From positions 52,287-116,286 of the forward strand of contig JBGAIH010000015.1 of assembly GCA_044225675.1 (NCBI GenBank): a stretch of DNA of 64,000 nt, in the 5' to 3' direction. Shown here piece by piece: positions 44,101 to 52,795 of the stretch. How positions within the stretch are numbered: the first letter of the stretch is position 1; every line of letters starts with the position of its first letter. The position numbers and the translations under genes are program-made. Origin of the DNA: JACMQX01 sp044225675. GTDB lineage: Bacteria; Pseudomonadota; Gammaproteobacteria; Burkholderiales; Burkholderiaceae_C. The notes under the pieces were generated by a model. That model was not told where the DNA came from and ran no database searches. It saw nothing but the letters and a program-made list of their open reading frames with translations.

Positions 44101-47067
44101 TCAGAGCAGGCGCTTGAGGTAGTGGCCCGTGTGGCTGGCCGGGTTGGCCGCCAGTTCCTCGGGTGTTCCGATGCCCACCACCTGGCCGCCCCCCGCGCCG
44201 CCTTCGGGGCCCATGTCGATGAGCCAGTCGGCGGTCTTGATCACGTCCAGGTTGTGCTCGATGATCACGATGGTGTTGCCCGCATCGCGCAGCTGGTGCA
44301 GCACCTTGAGCAGCAGGTCGATGTCGGCGAAATGCAGGCCCGTGGTCGGCTCGTCCAGGATGTACAGCGTGCGCCCGGTGTCGCGCTTGGACAGCTCCAG
44401 CGCAAGCTTCACCCGCTGCGCCTCGCCGCCGGACAGCGTCGTCGCCGCCTGGCCGAGTTTGATGTAGCTCAGGCCCACGTCCAGCAGCGTCTGCAGCTTG
44501 CGCGCAATGGTCGGCACCGCCTGCAGGAACTCGTGCGCGGCCTCCACCGTCATGTCCAGGATCTGCGCGATGTTGCGGCCCTTCCACTGCACCTCGAGCG
44601 TCTCGCGGTTGTAGCGCTGGCCCTGGCACACGTCGCAGGGCACGTAGACGTCTGGCAGGAAGTGCATCTCCACCTTCACCATTCCGTCGCCCTGGCAGGC
44701 CTCGCAGCGGCCGCCGGCCACGTTGAACGAGAAGCGCCCCGGCCCGTAGCCGCGCTCGCGCGCCATCGGCACCTCGGCCATCAGCTCGCGGATCGGCGTG
44801 AACAGGCCGGTGTAGGTGGCCGGGTTGCTGCGCGGCGTGCGGCCGATCGGCGACTGGTCGACGTTGATCACCTTGTCGAACTGCTCCAGCCCCTCGATCG
44901 CCTCGTGCGGCGCCGGCTCGTCATGGGCGCGGTGGATCTGCCGCGCCGCCGCCGCGTAGAGCGTGTCGTTGACCAGCGTGGACTTGCCCGAGCCCGACAC
45001 GCCGGTCACGCAGGTCAGCACGCCCACCGGAATGTCCACGCTCACGTTCTTCAGGTTGTTGCCCGTCGCGCCCACGATGCGCAGCACGCCCTGGGACGCA
45101 TGGCGCGTGGCCGGCACCGCGATCTGGCGCGCGCCTGACAGGTACTGCCCGGTGAGCGACTCGGCACTCGCCTGCAGCTGCGCGAAGGTGCCCTGCGCGA
45201 TCACCCGGCCGCCGTGCACGCCCGCGCCCAGCCCCATGTCGATCACGTGGTCCGCGGCGCGGATCATGTCCTCGTCGTGCTCGACCACCAGCACGCTGTT
45301 GCCGATGTCGCGCAGATGGCGCAGCGTGCCGATCAGCCGGTCGTTGTCTCGCTGGTGCAGGCCGATGCTCGGCTCGTCGAGCACGTACATCACGCCCGTC
45401 AGGCCCGAGCCGATCTGCGACGCCAGGCGGATGCGCTGCGCCTCGCCGCCCGACAGCGTGTCGGCGCTGCGGTCCAGGCTCAGGTAGTTCAGGCCCACGT
45501 CATTGAGGAACTTCAGGCGCGAGGCGATCTCGCGCACCACCTTCTCGGCAATGCCGGCCTTGGCGCCATGCATCGTCAGCTCACCGAAATAGGCAAAGCT
45601 CTCGCGCAGCGTGGCGCGGCTGATCTCGTAGATGGCCCGCGCCTGCGCGCCTTCACCGATGCGCACGAAGCGCGCCTCGCGCCGCAGCCGCGTGCCGCCG
45701 CAGTCGGTGCACGGCTGCGTGCTGCGGTAGCGCGCGAGGTCTTCGCGCACCAGCACCGAGTCGGTCTCGCGGTAGCGCCGCTGCATGTTGGGGATCACGC
45801 CCTCGAAAGGGTGCTTCTTGGTCAGCTTCTTGCCGGCGAAGTTGCCCGAGTCCATCACGTAGGTGAACTTGATCTCCTCCTCGCCCGAGCCGTAGAGCAC
45901 CGTGTTCTGCACCGGCAGCGGCAGGTCCTCGAACGGCTGCTCGATGTTGAACTTGTAGTGGCGCGCCAGGCTCTCCAGCAGCGCGAAGTAGTAGCCGTTG
46001 CGCCGGTCCCAGCCCTTGATCGCGCCGCCGGCCAGGCTCAGCGACGGAAAGGCCACCACCCGCGCCGGGTCGAAGAACTCCTGCGAGCCCAGGCCGTCGC
46101 AGCTCGGGCAGGCGCCCACCGGCGAGTTGAACGAGAACAGGCGCGGCTCCAGCTCGCTGATCGAGTAGCCGCACACCGGGCAGGCAAAGCGCGCGTTGAA
46201 GAAATGCTCGGTGCCGCTGTCCATCTCCAGCGCCAGCGCGCGCTGGTCGGCCAGGCGCAGCGCCGCCTCGAAGCTCTCGGCCAGGCGCTGGGCCATGTCA
46301 GGCCGCACCTTGAGCCGGTCGATCACCACGTCGATGTCGTGTTTCTCGGTCTTCTTGAGCCTGGGCAGCTCGTCGAATTCATAGGACTTGCCGTCCACGC
46401 GAAAGCGCACGTAGCCGCGCGCCTGCATGTCGGCGAACACGTCCACGAACTCACCCTTGCGCTCGCGCGCCACCGGCGCCAGGATCATCAGGCGCGTGTC
46501 CTCGGGCAGCGCCAGCACCGCGTCGACCATCTGCGACACGGTCTGCGCCTTCAGCGGCAGGTCGTGGTCGGGGCAGTAGGGCGTGCCGGCACGCGCATAC
46601 AGCAGCCGCAGGTAATCGTGGATCTCGGTCACCGTGCCCACGGTCGAGCGCGGATTGTGCGACGTGGCCTTCTGCTCGATCGAGATCGCCGGCGACAGGC
46701 CCTCGATCACGTCCACGTCGGGCTTGTCCATCAACTGCAGGAACTGGCGCGCGTAGGCCGACAGGCTCTCGACGTAGCGGCGCTGGCCCTCGGCATACAG
46801 CGTATCGAAGGCCAGCGACGACTTGCCCGAGCCCGACAGCCCCGTGATCACCACCAGCTGGTTGCGCGGGATGTCCAGGTCGATGTTCTTGAGGTTGTGG
46901 GTGCGCGCCCCGCGAATGCTGATGCGCTGGGCCGCCAGCGCGCGCGCCAGGTAGCGGCCCTCCAGCTCGGCCATGCGCGCCTCGTCCAGTCCAGCGTCGT
47001 CCGGCGCAACCGGTGGGTTCGCGAGCTGGGGTTTCGCGATGTATTTGCCGTCGGTGGAGGAGTTCAA
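44101..47067 (-). CDS. uvrA: UvrABC excinuclease subunit A
   Basis: This is the damage-recognition ATPase of nucleotide excision repair, 988 residues from the furthest start. Both ABC modules are intact: Walker A GLSGSGKSS and GVSGSGKST, ABC signatures LSGGEAQRIRLA and LSGGEAQRVKLA, zinc-binding CPVC/CPSC and CEAC/CDVC pairs. The start is unusual. No ATG lies upstream in frame before a stop; TTG at 47067 has no clear ribosome site, whereas ATG 46974 (957 residues) has GAGG five bases before it. The family commonly has the extra N-terminal ELEGRYLARALAAQ, which both keep. It is divergent from the MFS gene. Confidence 0.95.
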   Translation of the reverse strand: MNSSTDGKYIAKPQLANPPVAPDDAGLDEARMAELEGRYLARALAAQRISIRGARTHNLKNIDLDIPRNQLVVITGLSGSGKSSLAFDTLYAEGQRRYVESLSAYARQFLQLMDKPDVDVIEGLSPAISIEQKATSHNPRSTVGTVTEIHDYLRLLYARAGTPYCPDHDLPLKAQTVSQMVDAVLALPEDTRLMILAPVARERKGEFVDVFADMQARGYVRFRVDGKSYEFDELPRLKKTEKHDIDVVIDRLKVRPDMAQRLAESFEAALRLADQRALALEMDSGTEHFFNARFACPVCGYSISELEPRLFSFNSPVGACPSCDGLGSQEFFDPARVVAFPSLSLAGGAIKGWDRRNGYYFALLESLARHYKFNIEQPFEDLPLPVQNTVLYGSGEEEIKFTYVMDSGNFAGKKLTKKHPFEGVIPNMQRRYRETDSVLVREDLARYRSTQPCTDCGGTRLRREARFVRIGEGAQARAIYEISRATLRESFAYFGELTMHGAKAGIAEKVVREIASRLKFLNDVGLNYLSLDRSADTLSGGEAQRIRLASQIGSGLTGVMYVLDEPSIGLHQRDNDRLIGTLRHLRDIGNSVLVVEHDEDMIRAADHVIDMGLGAGVHGGRVIAQGTFAQLQASAESLTGQYLSGARQIAVPATRHASQGVLRIVGATGNNLKNVSVDIPVGVLTCVTGVSGSGKSTLVNDTLYAAAARQIHRAHDEPAPHEAIEGLEQFDKVINVDQSPIGRTPRSNPATYTGLFTPIRELMAEVPMARERGYGPGRFSFNVAGGRCEACQGDGMVKVEMHFLPDVYVPCDVCQGQRYNRETLEVQWKGRNIAQILDMTVEAAHEFLQAVPTIARKLQTLLDVGLSYIKLGQAATTLSGGEAQRVKLALELSKRDTGRTLYILDEPTTGLHFADIDLLLKVLHQLRDAGNTIVIIEHNLDVIKTADWLIDMGPEGGAGGGQVVGIGTPEELAANPASHTGHYLKRLL

Positions 47068-47190
47068 GGCGTGTGCGTCCGGGAAAACCCTCCATCATAG
47101 GCGCGCCGCGATTCCCGCGCAGCAGGCCCGGGCCGGGAATGCGGGACAATCAGGGTTTTTGCGGCTTTCCGAGCCTGCCTGCACCGTGCC

Positions 47191-48420
47191 ATGAGCACTT
47201 CGACCGATTCCCTGCCCTCCATCCGCATGACCCCGCTGGAGCGCCGCTCCAGCGTGTCGCTGGCCTGCATCTTCGCCCTGCGCATGCTCGGGCTGTTCCT
47301 GGTTCTGCCGGTCTTCGCGCTGGAGGCGGCCCGCTACCCGGGCGGCGACGACCCGGCGCGGGTCGGGCTGGCCATGGGCATCTACGGCCTCACGCAGGGC
47401 GTCCTGCAGATCCCCTTCGGCATCGCGTCCGACCGGTTCGGCCGCAAGCGCACCATCGTCTTTGGCCTGCTCATCTTTGCGGCGGGCAGCTTCCTGGCCG
47501 CGATGGCCGACAGCCTGACCCTGCTGATCGCTGGCCGCTCCCTGCAGGGCGCCGGAGCCATCTCGGCCGCCGTGACGGCGCTGCTGGCCGACCAGACCCG
47601 CGATGAGGTCCGTACCAAGGCCATGGCGCTGGTCGGCGCGAGCATCGGGCTGATGTTCGCCGTCTCGCTCGTGCTCGCGCCGGTCATGGCCTCGCACATC
47701 GGCCTGGCGGGCCTGTTCGTCTTGACGGGCGCGCTGGCGCTCGGCGGCATTGCCGTCGTCATCTGGCTGGTGCCGCCCGAGCCGGCCGAGCAGCGCAACC
47801 TGCCGCGCGGGCGGCTGGCCGAGGTGATCGTCCACCCGGGCCTGGCGCGGCTGAACGTCGGGGTCTTCGTGCTGCATGCGGTGCAGCTGGCCATGTGGGT
47901 GGCGATTCCCGCGCTGCTCGTGCAGGCCGGTCTTCCCAAGGATGAACACTGGCATGTCTACCTGCCGGCCGTCCTGGCCTCGTTCGTGGTCATGGGCGTC
48001 ACCCTGTTTCCGCTCGAGCGCAAGGGCTACCTGCGCGCCGTGTTCCTCGCGTCCATCGGCCTGATCGGCCTGGTCCAGCTCGGCCTGCTCGCCAGTGCCG
48101 GCTCGCCGGGGCTGGCCTGGCTGGCGACCTGCCTGTTCCTGTTCTTCTGCGGCTTCAATGTGCTCGAAGCCAGCCAGCCGAGCATGGTCTCGCGCCTGGC
48201 GCCGCAACCCCTGCGCGGCTCCGCCCTGGGCGTCTACAACACCCTGCAGTCGCTCGGCTTCTTCGCGGGCGGCGCGATGGGTGGCTGGCTGGTGCGCGGC
48301 GTCGGGACGCAGGGCCTGTTCGCCGTGTGCGGCGGACTCATGCTGCTCTGGCTTGCGGTCGCCTGGCCGATGACGGCGCCGCGTTCGGCGTCCGCAGGCG
48401 GCCGGGCATTGGCGACATAA
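47191..48420 (+). CDS. Major facilitator superfamily transporter
   Basis: This 409-residue protein has 12 predicted helices and the MFS motif A after helix 2 (GIASDRFGRKRTIVFGLLIFA), with GRSLQGAGAISAAVTALLAD and a YajR-like start (MTPLERRSSVSLACIFALRMLGLFLVLPVFAL). YajR members also carry a C-terminal ferredoxin-like domain, which is absent here. It lies between uvrA and ssb, a conserved order in related genomes from memory. Substrate unknown, possibly drugs. Confidence 0.9.
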   Translation: MSTSTDSLPSIRMTPLERRSSVSLACIFALRMLGLFLVLPVFALEAARYPGGDDPARVGLAMGIYGLTQGVLQIPFGIASDRFGRKRTIVFGLLIFAAGSFLAAMADSLTLLIAGRSLQGAGAISAAVTALLADQTRDEVRTKAMALVGASIGLMFAVSLVLAPVMASHIGLAGLFVLTGALALGGIAVVIWLVPPEPAEQRNLPRGRLAEVIVHPGLARLNVGVFVLHAVQLAMWVAIPALLVQAGLPKDEHWHVYLPAVLASFVVMGVTLFPLERKGYLRAVFLASIGLIGLVQLGLLASAGSPGLAWLATCLFLFFCGFNVLEASQPSMVSRLAPQPLRGSALGVYNTLQSLGFFAGGAMGGWLVRGVGTQGLFAVCGGLMLLWLAVAWPMTAPRSASAGGRALAT

Positions 48421-48444
48421 TCACCTTCCCTCTGGAGAATCCCC

Positions 48445-48939
48445 ATGGCATCCGTCAACAAAGTCATCCTCGTCGGCAACTGCGGCCGCGACCCCGAAAT
48501 CCGTTACCTGCCCTCGGGCCAGGCCGTTGCCAACGTCAGCGTGGCCACCTCCAGCCGCCGCAAGGACAAGAACACCGGCGAAATGATCGAGGACACGCAG
48601 TGGCACCGCGTCACCTTCTATGACCGCCTGGCCGAAATCGCCGGCGAATACGTCAAGAAGGGCCGCCCCATCTACGTCGAAGGCCGCCTCAAGTACGGCA
48701 AGTACACCGACCAGTCGGGCGTCGAGAAGAACACCGTCGACATCATCGCCACCGAAATGCAGCTGCTCGGCGGCCGCGAAGGCATGGGCGGCCCCGCAGG
48801 TGAGGAAGGCGGCGGCGGTGGCGGCGGCTACTCGCGCCCGCCGGCCGCGCCCCGCCAGTCGGCAGCCCCCGCGCCGCGCCAGCAGGCCCCTGCCAAGTCG
48901 TCGGGGTTTGACGACATGGATGACGATATTCCGTTCTGA
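48445..48939 (+). CDS. ssb: Single-stranded DNA-binding protein
   Basis: This 164-residue SSB has an OB fold at residues 1-110 (MASVNKVILVGNCGRDPEIRY, EWHRVTFY-type segment QWHRVTFYDRLAE, VEGRLKYGKYTDQSG), a Gly/Pro/Ala-rich linker and the acidic protein-interaction tail DDMDDDIPF. All parts are intact. A terminator follows 29 bp after the stop. It starts 24 bp after the MFS stop, with TGGAG before the ATG. Confidence 0.97.
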   Translation: MASVNKVILVGNCGRDPEIRYLPSGQAVANVSVATSSRRKDKNTGEMIEDTQWHRVTFYDRLAEIAGEYVKKGRPIYVEGRLKYGKYTDQSGVEKNTVDIIATEMQLLGGREGMGGPAGEEGGGGGGGYSRPPAAPRQSAAPAPRQQAPAKSSGFDDMDDDIPF

Positions 48940-48967
48940 GCGGCAAGTTCAGAGCAGGTTGGATGGG

Positions 48968-49001
48968 AAGCCCATCTCTCTTTGGAGGGGTGGGCTTTTT
49001 T
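48968..49001 (+). terminator. Intrinsic terminator after ssb
   Basis: A 13-bp stem (48968-48980 with 48985-48997, including two G-U pairs and a TTTG loop) is followed by six T. Confidence 0.85.
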
Positions 49002-49176
49002 GCTGGGCGCTCTTTCCAGTGCTGCAGAATGACGATTCGGGAGGGCTCGGGCGCGTTGCCGGACGGATGGGCGTTTGGCCCGCGGGACAGCGTGGCCTAT
49101 CATCCTTGGCGCGATGCACGCGACAACGCGGCGATGTTCCCTCCGATGGACCGTTTGATCAAACTCAGAACTGCAG

Positions 49177-49968
49177 ATGGACTTGGCTAACCGACCTCTC
49201 TCAGATCGCCGACTTGTGCTGAAGAGACTTCTTGCTGTTCTCGGCGGTTCCGCCCTGTCGCCCCTTTCTCAGTCGCAGCAAGCTACAAATCCCGCCGAAG
49301 CGGCGCTGCTGCGACAAATCGCTGAGCAAAGCAAAACCGATCCGCTGGTTGGCGCAAAGATCGGCAGCAAGGAACTCACTCAGCGGCTGATCCAGGCCAT
49401 GAAGACCGATCGCGGCGTTCACATCGAGTCCTTGCTCTGTGCGCTGGGCTCTCTGGCAGGCTACTCTTGCCAGGCATCTGTGAGAGCTCAGGCAATTTCG
49501 CAGGGACTGCCGGAAACTGCGCTTCTGACCCGGATCGAAACGACCCATGGCAAGACGTTTTTCTTCGGAGACGCTCTGAACAAGCCATTGGCGGAGTCGC
49601 GTTATTCAGTATGGGGTGTGGTCGCAGGTGGTGCCCAGCAGGCCGGCTGCAAGGCGTTGCCCGATCTTGCAGATGTTTTCAAGAATGCATCCTCAACGGT
49701 TGGGACAGCCGCTTTCGGTGTACCCCGCGTGCCGCACGCCAACAGGCCTTCGGATACACCGCTCAACTATGTCAGAACACTTTGGCCGGTCCTCAAGCCA
49801 CTCGTGGTCAAGTACTGTCCGACCCCAGAACACTGGCCGATTCTGATTTCGCTCTCCGCACAAGAGGTCATTGCGATGGGCAAGTCCGTCATTGATCCTT
49901 GCCTTGCACTTTCCCTGGTCATGGAATCTGCGGTTCCGATGTCCAAGGTGAACCTCGGTGTGTCCTAG
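49177..49968 (+). CDS. Hypothetical exported protein
   Basis: This 263-residue protein is not recognised. The N-terminus reads DRRLVLKRLLAVLGGSAL, which resembles a twin-arginine or Sec signal, followed by a mainly helical mature part with four Cys residues (for example YSCQAS, AGCKAL, KYCPTP, DPCLAL) and no known motif. Base composition is visibly less GC-rich than its neighbours. It begins a run of poorly conserved genes between ssb and mnmA, suggesting acquired or fast-evolving DNA. No enzyme function can be assigned. Confidence 0.6.
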   Translation: MDLANRPLSDRRLVLKRLLAVLGGSALSPLSQSQQATNPAEAALLRQIAEQSKTDPLVGAKIGSKELTQRLIQAMKTDRGVHIESLLCALGSLAGYSCQASVRAQAISQGLPETALLTRIETTHGKTFFFGDALNKPLAESRYSVWGVVAGGAQQAGCKALPDLADVFKNASSTVGTAAFGVPRVPHANRPSDTPLNYVRTLWPVLKPLVVKYCPTPEHWPILISLSAQEVIAMGKSVIDPCLALSLVMESAVPMSKVNLGVS

Positions 49969-49995
49969 TCTTTCTGTAACTCCCAAACAAACGCC

Positions 49996-50424
49996 GTGGG
50001 TATCGTGCACAGTTCAACGAAAGGGCGGGCGAAATTGCGTACCTTCAGAACGCTCATCCTTGTCCTCGCCAGCGCTGTGTTTTCCGCTCGGCTTCTTTAC
50101 GACACTTGGTGGGCAGTTCAAGCGGGGATGATCGAGGTCTCTCTTCGGCACTATCGACCCGACCGGTTGATCGTCATTCTTCAAAGTGAGCAGCCCCGCT
50201 ACTTTCTGCTTGCGGTTACAGTGTTAGCCGCGATTGCGTTGCTCCTGCTGTTGTGCGCAGCGCTGCTGACCCGCTCTTTACTTTCAGATTCGCGCAATCG
50301 GCGACGAGGAATGGCAGAGTCCCTGCTTGCTGGGCTTGACCAGAGCGCGCCTTCGGGCTTGGCGCCACTTGGGTGGGCTTTGCTCCTCGCATCCGTCGTG
50401 TTTGTTGCCTATGTCGTCGCCTGA
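49996..50424 (+). CDS. Hypothetical inner-membrane protein
   Basis: A protein of up to 142 residues with two or three hydrophobic segments: FRTLILVLASAVFSARLL near the start, YFLLAVTVLAAIALLLLLCAALL in the middle and LGWALLLASVVFVAYVVA at the end, separated by charged loops. No family is recognised. The start is uncertain: GTG 49996 and TTG 50035 (after AAAGGG) are both possible and no in-frame ATG lies nearby. It follows the preceding hypothetical gene by about 30 bp and shares its lower GC content, so they may form one transcript. Confidence 0.6.
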   Translation: MGIVHSSTKGRAKLRTFRTLILVLASAVFSARLLYDTWWAVQAGMIEVSLRHYRPDRLIVILQSEQPRYFLLAVTVLAAIALLLLLCAALLTRSLLSDSRNRRRGMAESLLAGLDQSAPSGLAPLGWALLLASVVFVAYVVA

Positions 50425-50534
50425 CGCGTCGCGCAAGAGGACTGTCCGGGGGTGCGCCGAGGAAGACCTTCCACGCTGAGTGCCCGGGCGGCCTCTTGGC
50501 TCCAACCTGGGTTTTCACAGCACCACATCGCATC

Positions 50535-51023
50535 ATGCTTGGTTTCTTTCAGCCCTGTCTGTACATCCGCCTCTCAAGCACCTGCCTCACCGTCAGAGAT
50601 CCCCGTGCAAAGCTCGAGGTGTCTGAGGTCCCGGAGATCGCCCTTGCCTCAGTGCCCCGGCGGAGCGTGATGGCCGTGGGCGCTGCGGCTCGCGCAAGCA
50701 TGGGCTCGCCCGGTGTCACTGTCACCAACCCCTTCGCTCATCCCCGCTCTCTCCTGTCGGACTTCACGCTCGCGGACCTGGTTCTGAAGGGTTTCATCTC
50801 CAAGGTCTGGCGTCGCGCCATGTTCAAGCCGTTCCCGGTGATGGTCTTGCACCCGCTGGGAGCGTTCGATGGTGGCCTGACTCAAATTGAAATACGTGCG
50901 ATGCGAGAGCTCGCGCGTGGCGCAGGAGCGTCCCAAGTCGTTTTCTGGCTCGGCCCGGAACTGACGGACGAGGAGGTCATTTCCCGAAACTTTCCGAGCA
51001 CCGGGAAGCTTGTCGTGGAATGA
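50535..51023 (+). CDS. Short MreB-like protein
   Basis: The 162-residue product aligns by eye with the first part of MreB (subdomains IA/IB): SEVPEIAL matches NEPSVVAI, SVMAVGAAARASMGSPGVTVTNPFAHPRSLLSDFT matches the AVGHEAK..GVIADFTVTE stretch, and QIEIRAMRELARGAGASQV matches VERRAIRESAQGAGAREV. It stops before the second half of the actin fold, and the phosphate-1 loop DLGTANT of MreB is RLSSTCL here, so nucleotide binding is doubtful. A regulatory or vestigial role is possible; a true mreB must lie elsewhere. Confidence 0.65.
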   Translation: MLGFFQPCLYIRLSSTCLTVRDPRAKLEVSEVPEIALASVPRRSVMAVGAAARASMGSPGVTVTNPFAHPRSLLSDFTLADLVLKGFISKVWRRAMFKPFPVMVLHPLGAFDGGLTQIEIRAMRELARGAGASQVVFWLGPELTDEEVISRNFPSTGKLVVE

Positions 51024-51219
51024 CGACTGGAACCTCGTCCTCCCGTCACGCGGAGGGCGAGCGGCGGGCCAGGCGATGTGCCGTGCAGACCGCCCCGCGC
51101 CCAGCATCGACCTAGTTCTTAAGACTGGGTAAAAATCGGCGCTTCGGCTGATTGAAGTCATGGCGCCGTCTCAACACACTTGCCTCCATGCCGGTCTGCA
51201 ACCGGACAAGGAGTCGTGT

Positions 51220-51615
51220 GTGAAAACAAGGTTCTCGGTCACCCGGTGGATCCGGGAGCTTCGATCGGCCCCGAGCGGCCTGCAGCCGGCGCTCGTCGGG
51301 CCGTTCGCCCACACCAGCGTGGAGCCCCGCACGTCCTATCTGCCCGTCGAGGCATCCTCCACCCGCTGCCCCGAACTCCATGCCCTGCGCGAGCGCATGG
51401 TCGCCCAGATCGACGACTGCCTCGTTCCGGACCGGGGCCGCATCGTCAAGGCGCTCCAGCGCTCACCGAGCGCCCTGGACCTCTGGCTCCTGCGCATCGA
51501 GCTGTTCCAGTGCATCTCGCAGTCGCATGGCCAGCTGGAGGCGCGGCGGCGCATCAATGCCCTGATCCCGCTGTTCGCCAAGAAGATGCCCAAGTCGCGG
51601 CTGGCAGCCATCTGA
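51220..51615 (+). CDS. Hypothetical protein
   Basis: This 131-residue protein is not recognised. It starts at GTG 51220, chosen because AAGGAG sits six bases upstream. The C-terminal half is predicted helical and charged (ALRERMVAQIDDCLVPDRGRIVKALQRSPSALDLWLLRIELFQCIS) with a basic end (KKMPKSRLAAI). There is no signal peptide or membrane segment. It is convergent with mnmA by 55 bp. Confidence 0.55.
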   Translation: MKTRFSVTRWIRELRSAPSGLQPALVGPFAHTSVEPRTSYLPVEASSTRCPELHALRERMVAQIDDCLVPDRGRIVKALQRSPSALDLWLLRIELFQCISQSHGQLEARRRINALIPLFAKKMPKSRLAAI

Positions 51616-51670
51616 GTCCGGCGGGCCGCGGCCGTAGGCGGGCCCGCTTCACGCCCGCCGCATTCCGACA

Positions 51671-52774
51671 TCACCCCGAAATCACCCCGCCCCCCAGGCA
51701 CACCTCGCCGTCGTACAGCACGGCCGACTGCCCCGGCGTCACGGCCCACTGGGCCTCGCTGAAATCCAGGTGGAATGCGCCGTTGGCGCCTGCGCCCAGC
51801 GTGCAGGGCGAATCGCTCTGGCGGTAGCGCGTCCTGGCCGTGTAAGGGCCTGCCGCTGGCGCCGTGCCGGCCGTCCAGCTCGCGTCGTCGGCGTCGAGCG
51901 CCAGCGACTGCAGCCAGGGGTGGTCGTGACCCTGCACCACCCAGAGCGTGTTCTTCGCCACGTCCTTGCGCGCCACGAACCAGGGCGCGTGGTCGCCGCC
52001 GCCGCGCTGCGCGCCTTTGTCCTTCACGCCGCCGATGCCCAGCCCCTGGCGCTGGCCGAGGGTGTAGAAACTCAGCCCCTGGTGCTGGCCCAGCGTGCGC
52101 CCCTTCTCGTCCTTGATCGGGCCCGGCTCCTTGCTGATGTAGCGGTTGAGGAACTCGCGGAAGGGCCGCTCGCCGATGAAGCAGATGCCGGTCGAGTCCT
52201 TCTTTTTGGCGTTCGGCAGGCCGATCTCGGCCGCGATGCGTCGCACCTCCGTCTTGCGCAGCTCGCCCACCGGAAACAGCGTGCGCGACAGCTGCGCCTG
52301 GTTGAGCCGGTGCAGGAAGTAGCTCTGGTCCTTGGTGTCGTCCAGCCCCTTGAGCAGCTCGAAGCGGCCGTCGCGCTCGCGCACCCGCGCGTAGTGGCCG
52401 GTGGCGATCTTGTCGGCGCCCAGGCGCATCGCATGGTCCAGGAAGGCCTTGAACTTGATCTCGGCATTGCACAGCACGTCGGGGTTGGGCGTGCGGCCGG
52501 CCTGGTACTCGCGCAGGAACTCGGCGAACACGCGGTCCTTGTACTCGGCTGCGAAGTTCACATGCTCGATCTCGATGCCGATCACGTCGGCCACGGCCGC
52601 GGCGTCGACGAAGTCGACGTTCGACGAGCAGTACTCGCTGTCGTCGTCGTCTTCCCAGTTCTTCATGAAGATGCCGATCACCTCGTGGCCCTGCTGCTTG
52701 AGCAGGTAGGCGGTAACGGCGGAATCGACCCCGCCGCTCAATCCCACGACGACTCTCGGTTTGGCGCTCATCAT
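51671..52774 (-). CDS. mnmA: tRNA-specific 2-thiouridylase MnmA
   Basis: This 367-residue enzyme puts sulphur on U34 of tRNA for Glu, Gln and Lys. The PP-loop GLSGGVDSAVTAYLL, catalytic C102 in NPDVLCNAEIKFK, second catalytic C198 in DSTGICFIGERPF and the GQHQGLSFYTLGQRQGLGIGG segment are all present. The length is normal. ATG 52774 (or 52771) gives the correct N-terminus. It is divergent from the Pro-Ala protein by about 20 bp. A NUDIX gene, which neighbours mnmA in E. coli as nudJ, lies just beyond. Confidence 0.97.
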   Translation of the reverse strand: MMSAKPRVVVGLSGGVDSAVTAYLLKQQGHEVIGIFMKNWEDDDDSEYCSSNVDFVDAAAVADVIGIEIEHVNFAAEYKDRVFAEFLREYQAGRTPNPDVLCNAEIKFKAFLDHAMRLGADKIATGHYARVRERDGRFELLKGLDDTKDQSYFLHRLNQAQLSRTLFPVGELRKTEVRRIAAEIGLPNAKKKDSTGICFIGERPFREFLNRYISKEPGPIKDEKGRTLGQHQGLSFYTLGQRQGLGIGGVKDKGAQRGGGDHAPWFVARKDVAKNTLWVVQGHDHPWLQSLALDADDASWTAGTAPAAGPYTARTRYRQSDSPCTLGAGANGAFHLDFSEAQWAVTPGQSAVLYDGEVCLGGGVISG

Positions 52775-52795
52775 TTGTGCGATTATCCCAGCGAC

